Positions 45,316 through 58,114 of a stretch of 64,000 nucleotides of DNA are shown piece by piece (the stretch's first letter is position 1; each line of letters starts with the position of its first letter). Made by a program: the position numbers and the translations under genes. Under the pieces are notes generated by a model. It searched no databases and had not been told where the DNA came from. It worked only from the letters and a program-made list of their open reading frames with translations. This DNA comes from Lumnitzera littorea. Taxonomy: Eukaryota > Streptophyta > Magnoliopsida > Myrtales > Combretaceae. Location: contig JAMXBB010000004.1 of the NCBI GenBank assembly GCA_024138015.1, forward strand, positions 13,144,884-13,208,883. Direction: 5' to 3'.

Positions 45316-46649
45316 ATTTCAAGGAAGCATTTTCTTGAGAATCTTTCATTGTACTAATGACCCTCTACATACTGAAGGTTTCAATTGAGATCCTAATTTG
45401 TTACAGTTCTCTATAAAAATGTAATTAGATAATTGATCACGTGAGTTTCCCTTAATAATTACATCGTTTGCATTCCAGACTAAAAATTTGTTGATGGCAA
45501 TGCAATATATAAGCATTAGCGTAATAAGACTATGTGCATCAATTGATATCAATAATTAAGAGTATTCCTTTATTAAGATGATCTGTTTCTTCCACTAATA
45601 CTACTGCAGCAGATGGACAAGCATTAATCAAGAAAACTAGTTAGAAGCTGTTTTAGCACAAAACATGATCCTTTGAGTATCTTCCATATCATCTGGAAAC
45701 AATATGTATGCCTTCTAAATAAACAATGAAAAACAAGAGAACAAGGAAGATTGCAAGGTATTTCTTTCAAGAAGCTTTATGAAGTCTTATTGGCCATAAA
45801 ATCTTTCCTAAATTGAAAAATTCTGCTCGCATACAAAATATTCTAAACATACCATTGCAAGTAATATTGACTTCAATTTGGCGGGATCGTATGGTAGGTA
45901 TCAACTACGTAGAAATATAAGTAAATAAGAGAACTACTTCAATATAAGAGTAATGTGAACGGGATTTAAGCATACACAAAATAGATCACATAGTTGTCTT
46001 GTAGTCTTCAGCAGATGATATGAACATTTCATCTCTTTAAATGCAGGAGTGTCGTATCCCAGAAGTCAAAAAGACTCTCCACCTTCAAAGTAGATCCGTT
46101 CTTTGCAGCTCATCCATCAAAAACTCAGTTGTGTAGGAGAATTGGAGTATTTAGGAACATTTAATGCTTGTGTTCTGTCACTATTATTGGGCATCTCGGA
46201 TAGCTACTATTAACTGTATGTTACTAATCAAGTTCTATTATCCTCATCCATCGGCTCGGTTCCTCTTCTGAAGAGTGTAAGCTGTAAATACAGCCATACC
46301 CTGGCAAGGCATGAAGAAGTTACATCGACTCTGGATTGAGCTGTTGCTTTCAATTCAGCAATTGTAATTTGAAAGATAATGTTGTCAGCTAAGACAATAT
46401 CCAGCTGTTGATTTGGAAAATGTTTCGTGTCCATGCTCTGCTCGGTGCTAGTTTCAACAAGGGAACAAATGTATTACGGATATTAAATTTAACAATTAAC
46501 ATTTTTCTTTTGTTTCCGGTAAAATTGTATTAAAAATGGCAACAATTGTTAAATGTGGTTAAAACAAACATATGCTTCCATTGACTACTCTGGTTCAAGT
46601 ACATTTGAACATAGACAATCGGAGTCAATACAAGCTAAAACAAAATCAA

Positions 46650-47320
46650 GAATGAGTAGCTGTTGAAGGAAGGATAAGGGCATAGCCACCAATCACTACA
46701 GGACACATCCTCCTCCTTGTCATATAAGCCACCCAATCTGCCATTTTGTTTGCTGTCCTCGGAGCAGAAGATATAACGCAACCAGGAAAATTATTAAGTT
46801 CCTGTTTGATGTCTAAAATGATGGGCCAACAAGCCCAACCCATCTAATTACCATCCTTGTTTACGGAGCCCAACACATTCATAGTATCTGACCCTATAAT
46901 CACATTGGACCTCGCTTTTTATTTAACCAGTCGTACCGCGTCCTTTACAGCCAAGCACTCCACCATCACTGCGCTAATTGCTGGATTTATCTTCGATAAG
47001 CCTGTGCAAACTTTCCCATTCAAACACCTGGCTACTCCGGCAACAGCTGCTGTTCTGTTCTTCACGTCGAAAGCTCCCTCCACGTAAATTTTGACTATTG
47101 AACCAGGCGGTGCTCTCCAGTTGTCAGGTACTACTGCTTTGTCTCGTTCTCGCTCAAATCCTTCTTTTCTCTTTAAATTCAACCATTCCTTCTCCTGTAT
47201 ACGAATCTAACTAACCGCTTTGTTTAGATCTAACCTCGTTTTTACATATATTGTTTTACATCTAGCTTTCCAGGTCTCCCAGAAAACCCTCGCAACTTTT
47301 GAAGCAAGCAGCTTTTGTTC
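46650..47320 (-). pseudogene. LINE C-terminal RNase H (RVT_3) fragment
   Basis: On the minus strand the peptide runs from a Trp-rich linker (RVFWETWKARCK, about 47300) through WRAPPGSIVKIYVEGAFDVKNRT, MVECLAVKDAVRLVK, the ILDIKQELNNFPGCVISSAPR segment and TANKMADWVAYMT at about 46710. This is the RNase H-like domain found at the C-terminus of plant L1-type LINEs. The frame holds in-frame stops at about 47212 (Ser-stop-Ile), 46918 and 46845 but no obvious frameshift. The catalytic Asp of the usual VDGA is Glu (VEGA). It is a remnant with no upstream RT nearby. The rest of a LINE lies at 56470-58114 on the same strand. Confidence 0.75.
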
Positions 47321-47379
47321 TTTAGATCCGCTTTGCGCCTCTGCAAGGAGAGATCTGAACTAAGGGACGGTTCCAGTCA

Positions 47380-47651
47380 ATGTTGACGACTAAGAATTTT
47401 CCATGGCCAGCCTTTTGTTTTTTTTTTTTTTAATTTTTGTAAAGTTGCGCCTATTTAACGACTTAACAGACAGCTGTCATCAACGTCATGATCTAGTTAA
47501 ACAATAAAAATATTAAAATGATGACATTTTCCGAAAATTTCATCAACAGCCATATATGTAACGACTAGAATAGATATGACAGATTAGTTACAGTAGCGTC
47601 TCTACCGCATAGATCTGGCTAGTTAGTGATCCACTCTTGCATTTATTGAGC
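47380..47651 (+). promoter_or_regulatory. Upstream region of the TNL gene
   Basis: Between the LINE fragment and the TNL ATG lie only about 330 bp. It contains a poly(T) run (47420-47431) and a weak TATA-like CCTATTTAACG near 47450. No transcription start can be fixed. The short interval means the promoter may reach into LINE-derived DNA. Confidence 0.3.
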
Positions 47652-50600
47652 ATGAGTTCAAAAGTCTCCACAGGATCTGATGAGGGAGTATCGGTTACTA
47701 GGACATCTGGATTGGAGTATGAAGTGTTTTTGAGTTTTAGAGGAATAGATACTCGAGCTAGTTTTACCGATCATCTCTATGTACGACTTACTGATGTGGG
47801 AATTAGAGTTTTTAGAGATAATGATGAGCTTAGAAAGGGAGAAAATATTGGATCGAATCTTCTTGAAGGAATAAATCAGTCAAAGATCGCTATACCTATC
47901 TTTTCGAGAGGCTATGCAGCAAGTAAATGGTGTCTCAAGGAGTTGGTACAAATTATGGAGTGCAAGAGAACCAATAGATTGAAAGTGATGCCGGTTTTTT
48001 ATGATGTCACACCTACTGAGGTACGCAACCAAACCGGAGATTATGGAAAAGTTTTTAAGTTACATGAAAAGGATTATGATGAAAATACTATCAAGGACTG
48101 GAAAAAGGCCTTAAGAGAAGTGGGAGAGTTAAGCGGTTGGAATGTCCAGAATGGCACTCATCATAGGTATGTTGCTTACTTATCTGTAGATTACCACCTT
48201 TTTGCACACAAATATATACATATCTGAAATTACATGTACTACAGTGCACTTTATGTGATATCTAAATTACCCAATTCATATAATATCTATCACCTTATTT
48301 TCATTTTCTTTTTATAATTTTATTCCTTTGATTTTGGCAAATCCAGAACAAGTAGTTCTTTTTTATTCTTTCTTTCTTTTTCCCTTTCAACTTATTGGCA
48401 GAGCTTGACATGAAATATGAAATCCTACATCAATTACCCAATATATATGTGCTATACATATATATTTAGAGAGAGAGAGTTAAAGTATATCCTTTTACTT
48501 AGTACCATAATGTTTTTCTCATGATTTACATATAGAAATATCTTCGTAAAACTGTAAAACGAACCAATTTCTAACACTTACCTCACTTTCCCCTTCCCTT
48601 TTCTACTTCAACTTCCTTCCGTTCTACAGATAATGTTTTTATTTTATTTGCCAGAATTAGTTATTTCCATCCTATCGTGTTATTCTCAGTAGCTCTAATA
48701 TATTTGGCATGAACATTGCCAGAACAGTTCTATTAATGTGTGTATGTATGTATTTATTTATTTATTTACATATATAAACTTATGCATACTGTTTTATTAT
48801 AGTTTTGCAGTACATAGATAACTCTTATTGGATATATAATTAGATTCATATTTATGTAATAACATAGTTACAATGGTAATAAATTATATTATATAAATAT
48901 TTTCTATAATGTAAGTTTGAGCTATAATGCTTTGTTATATGTGTAATTTAGTATAATGGTCTCACTATTGAAGCAGGATGTTACTTTTTATTCGCTTTCC
49001 TTTTCTTCCAACTAAATTTAGAAATTAACATGATAGTTAAAGTCATTTTAATCTAGTGATGGTATGAAGTTGTACATGAAATGGATCACATTTGAATTTC
49101 CCTTCTCCTACATTGTAATATAGTTTAAAAAAAAAAAAAGAAATCAACATGTTAAGGAAAGTTTGGTAATAAATTTTCTTTCTCATTTTGTAAAAACTAA
49201 TAAATTCGGAAACTAAATTTCACAATTAGTACGTTTTTCCATTAGTTTACACTAACTTTTCGTACAACTTCAACACATTGTTTTACCTATTAAATGTCAC
49301 ATAATGCTTTATTGTATGTTTCTATTGAATTAACATTCAATCATAAGGTGGTTTGGGGTGTGCATGTCAAAATTTTTCTCATATTTACATTACCCAATTC
49401 ATATGATACCTATCATACTATTTCCTTCTTTTTTATGCCTTCACTGTAATTTCTTTTCCTTGGACATTTCAAAATAAAAAATAAAGGATTTTCTTGATGC
49501 ATTTTTCCTTTTCAAATTATTGATTGAGTTCCATGACGTGCTATCAATGATCAAATCTCATGTCAATTACCATGAAAGAAAATCTTATGTTCCGTTTACT
49601 TGCTATCAATGATCAAATCTCATGTCAATTACCATGAAAGAAAATCTTATGTTCCATTTACTTGCATATATTTTTCAGACAAGAGGGAGAGTTGGTAAAA
49701 GAAATGACCAACATAATATTGCATGAGTTAAGGAAAGCTTATTTGGTGGTAACTGATTATTTAGTTGGATTGGATCATCATATTGAAGAAGTTTTGAACA
49801 CGTTAGCTATTGAAAGTAATGGTGTAAAGATCGTTGGACTTCATGGGATGGGTGGTATAGGAAAAACAACGCTTGCAAAAGTTATTTACAACCATCTATC
49901 GTCTCATTTTGAAAGTCATTGCTTTCTTGCTAATATTAGAGAAATTGCTCGATCCAAGGGTATGGAGTTTCTACAAAAGAGGTTGATTTCTAACATTATG
50001 AATATGGAGTGGACAAGCATCTCTAATATTGATGAAGGAATTAGAATTATCAAAGAAAGATTTTATAATAAAAAGGTTTTGCTTATTCTGGATGACGTTG
50101 ATAAAACTTCTCAATTACAAGATCTTATGGGCAAACGTCATTATTTTGGTTCTGGAAGTAGGATTATTATCACCACAAGAAATAAGAGCATTACTAATTG
50201 GATTAAAGTTGATCGAGCTTATGAACTTACTGGTTTGGATTCCCACCAAGCTCTTCAACTATTCAGCCAACATGCCTTTCGAAGTGACAAACCTCCAAAG
50301 GAATATATAGATCTTTCTTCAAGGATGATAGAGATAGCAGGAGGACTTCCTTTATCCCTTGAGGTTTTTGGCTCTTTGTTATGTGGTAAGGGTAAAAAGG
50401 AATGGGTTCCCATATTGAAAAAATTGGAAAAAGTTCCTCATAGAGAAGTTGGTGCTAAGTTGAGGATTAGTTTTGATGCATTAGATGATCAACAAAAGCA
50501 AATATTCCTTGATATAGCTTGCTTTTTTATTGGTGAGATAATGAGAATCGCACTCTACTTGTGGGATGAGTTGGAATTTCCAGAAGAAGCAATAGAAGTT

Positions 50601-53600
50601 CTTCAACAAATGTCCCTAATTAAAATAGAAAAAGACTACTCAATATGGATGCATGACCAGTTGAGAGATCTTGGTAGAGACATCGTTCGACAAGAACATA
50701 TGGAGCCCAAAAACCGTAGTAGGTTATGGGATGAAGAGGAAGCAAAAAAGCTAAATTTGAGAAAAACGGTAATCTTTTTATTATCCATCGATGTCTGTTT
50801 TCTTTTACTTATTACCTTAGCTTAAGTTACGGAAGCATGATTAGTAAGTTTGTTTGCATTCTTTCAACATATTTATACTTGAATCCACAAATCAAGAAGG
50901 GGAGAAACAGTTTGAATTTTGTGCTGGAATTTTACTGAAATTTCAGTTTGGTTTAAATCTCTTCAGAATGGGCAAATCATGGAGACACAAGCAAACTGAA
51001 AGTTTTTACATCATATTATATTAATTATTAACCAAAAATTATTACAAATACAACCCTCATGTGCACTTAATCCCTATTTTTGAAATTTTGTATTTAAACC
51101 GCTACATCATTTTAGAAAGTGCTTTTCGACCATATCCTACTGTATCCTAACGATAAAATATTGAAAATCATAGATTCGAGGGCAGAACTGACATGGAGGG
51201 CTATGTTTCCATATGATTACCTTACCAAAATTATATAGATAATTACTTCATGATTTAGTTACAATTAGTACACCACCAAAAATATATAACATGTATACCA
51301 CACAAATATCATTTGTAAAATATTTATGATATGTATTTATTCTTATATATTTATTCATATAACGTTTTTTAAAAAAAAAAAACTAGAAATATAATATATC
51401 ACATACGATACTATTACTACTAACTTATATAATTGACATACAACTAAATTTTCATATTAATCAATTTATGTATAAAATACATACTTACGTTCTTTATCGC
51501 AACTAATTCATCATAAATATAACTCCTTATAACTTTCCCATTCATATTATATAGAAAATAATTAAAAATAAGAAGAAAATCAAATATTGCAATTCTTGCT
51601 TTTGGGACATTTTCCGAAGATAAACTTGTTTACAAATATTAAAATATCATACATGCATAAATAAATCATATTTCATGTAATGTCATATCTCACATTTTAG
51701 AGCTATATATCTTATAATATATCCCTTATATTTTTAAAATAACTACATGTTTGTATAATCTCCTTGCCATGCACATAGTTACATCCATAACAATATATAA
51801 CGTATGTAGTAATTTTCTTAAACCATGTTATTTTCTTCTCTAATTAATTGGTAACTATGAGATAATATTTTTCTTAAAGATCATTCTCTTAGAAACTTAA
51901 GTTAACAATTTTTTTTTAAATGTATATACATCTACTTTCACAGGGAAGTGATAATATTCGAGGAATCAACTTTGGGAACATGCAAAGACATCATTACTCA
52001 ATCTCAAGTGAAGATTTTGAAAGGCTACCAAACCTAAAGATCCTTCATTTTGATGGGAAACATTCTAATTACCAACAGAAGTGGCATGAATGGATTAACC
52101 CAAAAAATTTCTTCAAGAAAAGTCCACCTCCTTTCTCAAAGTTGAGATGGCTTTCTTGGCATGGCTTCCCTCATAAATTGAACACGAGCAGATTTTCATT
52201 TGAGGACTTAGTGATGCTGGATCTCTCGCATAGTCGAATGACAAGTAGCTGGAGTGGTTGGAGGCATATAAGGGTATGTCAGATTCAGATTCTCTATATT
52301 GTATATATAGTCCTTTTAATTATGTTGTTCTAATGTGAATTTTAATTGCATTTTATGTATACAGGTGGCCAAAAATTTGAAGGTTTTAAATTTAACAGCA
52401 TGTGATAGATTGGTTAGAACTCCTGACTTTTCTTATCATCCATTATTAGAGCGGTTAATTCTTAAAGAGTGTTCGAACCTGGTTGAAATTGATGAGTCTA
52501 TCAGTATGCTGGAGCACTTGCTCATCATAGACTTGAAACGTTGTGTACGACTACGCAAGCTGCCGAAAGAGCTGAAATGTATGGAATCCTTAGAGGAACT
52601 GAATATTGATTGGACCTCCATCGTTGAAATTCCTAATTGGCCACCTATGAAGATGCTGAGGGTTCTTAGTTGTCGTTACTGCCGTTATTTGAACAAGGTC
52701 AGTTCATTGGACCTTACAGCTAATCTCACAGAGCTTTCATTTGAAGGAACAAAGATCACTGCACTCCCTGACTCATTCAGAAATTTGAGGAATCTTCGGA
52801 AGCTATCCTTAGAAGACTGTAAAGGTTTAGAAACACTTCCAGAATCAATCGGAGATCTCATATTTCTAACGGAATTAAATTTGTCATTCTCTGGAATTAT
52901 TGAGCTTCCTAATACAACGCTACCCCAATCTTTAGTTTCATTAAAAGTGACGTGCCAAGAGATGCTAATTCCAGATCTTTCAAGCCTGATCAATTTGAAG
53001 ATTTTGGAATTACGGACGTCATACAATAGAATCTATCCATTGAAAACACACGCTCCTGAACCATGGTGGATTAGGAGGTTAACAAATCTGGAGAACTTGA
53101 CATTGGGCCTTCCACACATCATTAACTTGCATGCCGGTTTAGGCGCACTATCCCAGCTTACAAAATTAAGGCTTGTTCGTTGTCACCATCTTCAAAGCAT
53201 CCCGAAGCTACCCCCAGGCTTAAAAGATTTGGCCATTTATGATTGCGAGTCATTGGGGTTGTTATTGGATCTTCCCTCGGCCTTAACATGCTTAATAATC
53301 AAACGCTGCAACTCGTTGGGGACAGTACTGAGTCTCCCCTCAAGCTTAACACATTTACATATTATTTGTTGCGAGTCATTGACGCTATTAGAAATTTGCA
53401 GTTGCAAATCATTACAAGAGCTGCATATAGAGGAATGTAATCTTCCTGAAATTGATGGACTTGAAATGTTGGAGAATTTAACAAGATTGAGAATATCGTG
53501 TTGTGTAAACCTTCAGAGACTACCAGATTTGACGAACTCGAAGATGCTGAAGTGTTTGATTGTAAGCCACTGTCCCAATTTAATTGAGATACCCGGGAGG

Positions 53601-53747
53601 TTAGAATCTTTGGACAAACTCAATATTATGCATTGCCAGTCTCTGGAGAGAGTTCCAGATATACCCCAGTCCAACGACAAGACTATTGGTCTAGACTTCC
53701 ATATTCAGAATTGTGAGAAAATAAAGAAGTTGGCTATAGAGACTTGA
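47652..53747 (+). CDS. TIR-NBS-LRR (TNL) disease-resistance protein, four exons
   Basis: Predicted intracellular immune receptor of 1105 residues. Exons: 47652-48166, 49679-50768, 51944-52273, 52365-53747, all GT-AG with frames that join. Exon 1 is the TIR domain (YEVFLSFRG at residues 23-31, SKWCLKEL with the putative NADase Glu at 97). Exon 2 is NB-ARC: P-loop GMGGIGKTT 228-236, kinase-2 LILDDVD near 307-313, RNBS-B GSGSRIIITTR, GLPL 394-397, RNBS-D FLDIACFF, MHD 496-498. Exon 3 starts the LRR region (FERLPNLKILHFDG) and exon 4 holds most LRRs (LTELSFEGTKITALPDSF, LTRLRISCCVNLQRLPDL). I use the ATG at 47652; the frame is open upstream to 47637 but only through a TTG. All key motifs are intact, so it looks functional. 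In the family, TIR activity follows effector recognition, often by the LRR. No post-LRR domain precedes the TGA at 53745. Confidence 0.9.
48167..49678 (+). other. Intron 1 of the TNL gene
   Basis: GTATGT donor after TCATAG and TTTTTCAG acceptor before ACAAGAGGGAGAG. The split codon reads AG plus A, giving Arg. About 1.5 kb and A/T-rich; ends with the 62-bp tandem duplication listed separately. Confidence 0.8.
49540..49663 (+). repeat. 62-bp tandem duplication at the end of intron 1
   Basis: GCTATCAATGATCAAATCTC starts both 49540 and 49602, and the two 62-bp copies differ only at one base (TTCCGTTT versus TTCCATTT). The second copy stops 15 bases before the first base of exon 2, so it contributes to the branch-point region. 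Confidence 0.9.
50769..51943 (+). other. Intron 2 of the TNL gene
   Basis: Donor AACG|GTAATC and acceptor TTTCACAG|GGAAG; phase 0. A/T-rich with no coding inside. Confidence 0.75.
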
Positions 53748-55650
53748 TTCAAGTTCCTTTAGACCCGTCTGGAGGTAAGACGTCACTATCCACTCGAGTT
53801 GCATGTTTATGCAGATGTAGAGTAGTCTTTAGTTTTACATCTCCTCTGTAGTTTCATCGCATATAGTCATCTCTGCTTCCATGTCCAGGTTTTTTCTTGC
53901 CTTTTTTTTTTTTGTAATTTTATTTTCTTTTTTATTATGCCTGTTTCTTTTCCATAAGTTAATAAGCACTTTGGTTCAAGTTTTCTTTTTCTTTTCCTTT
54001 TTTTTTTTAAAAGCTACATTTGTTCATCTTATGTTAAGCTTTCTTCTCCTTTTAAGAAGTGTGTGTGCATATTTTTCTTTTTTAGTTCAATTAAGAGCCC
54101 CAAATCTTTTATTATCTAAGTCCAGTGGGGCTTATTTTCTTTTGTGCTATCCATCTTATCAAATTTTATTGATACCAATTTTACTTGGTTCTGATATCAT
54201 GATAGCTGCACTCCACCATCTTGTGCAAGACAAACTTGTTACATACACATTTGCCGCTTTGGAGAATCGTTTCATCAGCACGTGCCATGGAGTTGGAGAA
54301 ATCTTTTAACAGCTCTGATTTTGAGTTCTAGGTGGCCTGTGCATCATGAGAGTAAGCAATACTTCAGTGATGAAGATTGTCAGGTGATTCTCTGATGTTT
54401 TAGAACTGGATGATCATTTAGGTTAGAATATTTTACTATTCATCAAGCCACACGAGAAGTAATCAAAGCAATTTCTCTACATATTATGGTTAGACTATAG
54501 TTGGAGGTATGATTTGCTTTTTGCTCGTAGATTTTAAAGAAATTTATTCTTGAGAATCTTTTATTATGCACCCCGATGAACCTCTACTTAGGGTTTAACT
54601 GAAATCCTACTTTGTCCTACACCTCTATATAAACGTAATAAGATAATTTGGTCATGTTGGCATACCTTACTATCAACGGATAGCAATAGTTAAAAGCATG
54701 CCCTTATTAGGCTGATCTGTTTCTTCATGCTAATGCTACTACAAGAGATGGACAAGCATTGGCCAAGAGAAGTAGTTGGAGACAGCAAACACGAAAGTAT
54801 GATCCTCTGAGTATCTTCTGTATCATCTGGAAATTGAATATGTACCTTCTAAATAAATAATGAAAAGCAAGAGAGCAACGTTGATTGCAAGATATTTATT
54901 TCGAGAGATGGCGCTTTCATGAAGCTTTGATGTTCTTTATCAAGTCTTATTGTTGATAATTTTTTTTCCAAATGGAAAACTGCTGCGTGCATACAAAATG
55001 ATTCTAGGCAGTTTTGCAAGTAAACATTATGTTGCTTTTACCAATCTCGGGGGGATTGCTATGATACTTATCAATGGTGTAAGAACCACATTAATATAAA
55101 AATAATGTGCAGGGGTGCATAATGATATACAAAATAGATGAGACAGTAGTCTTGTAGTCTTCATGAGATAATTTAAACATTTCATCTCTTTAAATGCAGA
55201 AGTACGTAAATGGAAAATCAAGGATGGTTTTGTGATTTCCCAAAATTCAAAATAATCTCCTTTTTCAAAGTAGATCCCTCCCTTGCGTCTCATCAATCGA
55301 ACGTTCAGTTATGTGGGAAAAATTCAGTGGATAATATAGGAACATTTAATGCTTGAGTTCTGTCACCGTTATTGGACATCATGGGTAGCTGCTACTGCTT
55401 GCATATTATCAATCAAGTTTTGGTATCTTCATCCATGGGCTCTATCCTTGTTTAGAAGAATGGAAGCTGTGAATGCTACCATGCCATGGCAAAGCTTGAA
55501 GGAGTTGTATCTATATTGGATTGATCCTTTTTTTCGACTCAGCACATGTATTTTGGAAAACAGTGTTGTCATCAACGGAAATATCCAACTATATATTTCA
55601 AACGTGTTTTCCTGTCAATCCTCTGCTCTTTGCTACTTTCATCTAGGGAA
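52190..55650 (+). repeat. Segmental duplication, copy 2
   Basis: Counterpart of 42617-46467, covering the end of exon 3, intron 3, exon 4 and about 1.9 kb of 3' flank. It retains the open LRR frame, unlike copy 1, and lacks the roughly 610-bp block seen in copy 1. Confidence 0.8.
53748..55650 (+). other. 3' flank / probable 3' untranslated region of the TNL gene
   Basis: Follows the stop codon. A donor-like CTGGAG|GTAAGA occurs at 53773, so an intron in the 3' untranslated region is possible. T-rich DNA near 53900-54015 follows. The short frames 53881-54309 and 55349-55657 have no family motif. No poly(A) site can be fixed. Confidence 0.4.
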
Positions 55651-56469
55651 TTATTGACTTCATAGGACTTCATGTTTTTCCCCCACATATGCAGCACTTC
55701 CAATTCAAGATTCACCAATTTTCTAAGCATGTATATTCTTTTATTGGTGACTCCAAGAAGCACATTTAGCTGCACAGAATCCGCAACTTTACGAGTTTAC
55801 GTAATGTTGTTTTGTTTTGAGCTATGGAGAATGGAGATGCCATTATAAGTTGTCGGAAATGAACTGCTTCTTTTTTATGATTTTTAGATTTGACAAAAAT
55901 ATAAGGGGCATAAAGAAATATAATTCAGCTAATTACGTGTGATTTGACGTTGATTTAGTGATGGTAATTAAGAAAAAGTAAGCCAATGCGCATACAATTG
56001 CCCCTTGTGCCTATTTCTGCATAGACTCCCTTTAATCCTTATAAACGTAGGATATTTTGTTCCACACATAGAAAATTGAACTGTATGCAGTTCCCTTTCC
56101 TTCTATATGTCAAAAAATCTATAAATAATGTTAAATTTGAAATCGCCTGGTTACACTTGGGATAAATAGTCCGGCTAAATAAAACTCTGTCCTGAATGTA
56201 GCAAGGAATTATGAGAAGCATAGTATTCTGCATGAATATAAAAGAATCTTTACAAATAAACTCACGAAGTTGGAAAAGCTTTAATTGGAACAAAGGTTGA
56301 AAATTTTCTTTAGCAATTAGGCAATATGACTACACCCAACAGCTTAATATAACCCACAAAGCCTAAAACTCGTCATATATATGCATATAGAATTTTTTTT
56401 AACAATATAAATTGGAGGGACGATTGTTAAGGCAAAGTGGATGGGTGAGGAGTAAGGATTTAGTGTGAA
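55651..56469. other. Intergenic DNA without a recognisable gene
   Basis: Lies between the end of the duplicated TNL flank and the LINE fragment. A/T-rich, no motif-bearing frames. Confidence 0.5.
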
Positions 56470-58114
56470 TGGATATTAGTAATGCCTGAAATATCATTAC
56501 CAAAGAATCCGAGACATTGTTAGAGGAAAAGATGCTAGACTTCTCAAAATTAATTTTCTGTTATGAAGCTTGGCAAAAGCTATCGAGGCACTGAAGCACA
56601 AAATTCAACCGATCCATGGAATCTTCCAGAAAAAGCGTCATATCATCAGCAAAGAAAAGATAAGATATATTTAAGCGCCTCCTCTCGAAATTCGATAGGC
56701 TTCCAGATACCCCTATCAACAGCATTAAAGATAATATGAGAAGGGCGTTCGATATAGAGCACAAATAAATATGGGGGAATGGGTTCTTCCTGTCTTATTC
56801 CTCTGGAGGGATTGAAAGGTTCGAGAGGAGCATCATTCCAAAACACGGACATCGATGTTGTAGACATAAAATTTATAATGTTTCCAACCTAGCATTGGTC
56901 AAAACTAATATCCATGATGGTGTCCTTCAAAATGTTCTAAGAAATCCTGCCATAGACATTTTCAAGATCGATTTTCGGTGCCATAAAACCTGGACCTGTT
57001 TTCTTAGTGTGCATCCAATAAACAACATCCGGAAAAATAACAACGTCAGAAATTTGTCTCCCAGCTTTCAAATTCTGATCTAACTGAATCAAACCTCTAT
57101 TGCTAGTCTCTAATCTTTTTTGAACATTCTCTGTTTACATTTGAAAATATTACCAAACGTATTGGAGTTCAAAACTTTAAAATACCTGTGATATCTTTAG
57201 TATTGTCCATAAAGCTCTAATTTTGACCCCAATTATTTCGGATGACATCAATGAAACTAGAATGAAACTAGCAAGAATGAACCACGCCATCTCAAACCAA
57301 AAAGACCTAGGATGAGAAGATTGAGCTTGTTGGAGCGAAAGCAAAAGGGGACAGCGATCCGAATTGTGGTGAGGAAGACAGACAACTGAAACACCAGGAA
57401 AGAGATTTCTCCAGGCTGAGTTGCAAAGAACTCTAACCAAACGAGCGCTTTTCCTTGGTGCTTTCTAAAGAACCTCGAGACCAAGTGAAGCAAGAACCCA
57501 AGATCCAAGAGAACTTCATAAAAAATCCATTTATTGAAGAGACTGCTCCTTCTACTAGAGAAACTAGCGATGTTATCGACTTCTTCCATAGAACAAACTA
57601 AGTTAAAATCACCCGCTAGCACCTAAGTTTGCTGAATATGCAAATTATCATGCGTCGGTTCCTACCACAAATTCCTTGATAGGGCTTCATCATGGCTAGC
57701 ATAAACCACTACAAAGGACTAATTTATACCATTGTTAGAGATAACAGAAACTAAGATAAATTGGAGATGAGTAACGGATACTTGAATATTAATATCATGA
57801 TCCCAAAATAGCGAAATGCCGCCGCTGAATCTAAGAGCTTCAACTCTTAGCCAATTATCAAACCCAATCTTGTTGGAAATTCTGTCTACATCGGTTCCAC
57901 TGCATTTGGTTTCAAGCAAACCCAAAATCTTTGGTCTATGCATAGAGATTAAGAATTTGAGGGCTCCATGGAAGTCTAGTGACACAACTCCCTGACAATT
58001 CCAAATAAAGCAATTCATAAGTAAAAATATATAAAAGAGAAATTTAAAACAAGCCATCATGAGACAATCCGTAAAAGCAAAACAAAGAACACTTGAGCAA
58101 AAACGAAAAGACAC
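56470..58114 (-). pseudogene. L1-type LINE fragment: endonuclease and partial RT
   Basis: On the minus strand, 58020-57720 gives the endonuclease start (FIWNCQGVVSLDFHGALKFL, then KILGLLETKCSGTD). 57715-57480 gives VVYASHDEALSRNLW and VLAGDFNLVCSMEE, the GDFN block of L1 endonucleases, with Trp positions changed to stops. After a decayed gap, 56840-56550 gives RT sequence: IPPYLFVLYIERPSHIIFNA, GIWKPIEF, then ISYLFFADDMTLFLED with the catalytic FADD intact. The rest of RT and the RNase H are missing at this end. The frame is broken in many places. Confidence 0.75.

Larger units (their letters stand above)
42617..46467 (+). repeat. Segmental duplication, copy 1
   Basis: Matches 52190-55650 in the same orientation. 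The match covers the LRR exon and about 2 kb of 3' flank, with shared landmarks AATAAGCACTTT, TCCTTTTAAGAAG, TGTGTGCATATTTTTCTT, TTTCATCTCTTTAAATGCAG, AGGAACATTTAATGCTTG and CTCTGCTC. Copy 1 has an extra block of about 610 bp at 44702-45315. Confidence 0.8.

Noticed and set aside
47637..47651. Upstream in-frame start for the TNL protein
   Set aside because: The frame opens at 47637 only through a TTG codon. The first ATG in frame is 47652, which gives a normal short leader before the TIR domain.
55349..55657. 102-codon gene downstream of the TNL
   Set aside because: The counterpart in copy 1 (46170-46467) does not keep the frame, so conservation reflects duplication, not coding.
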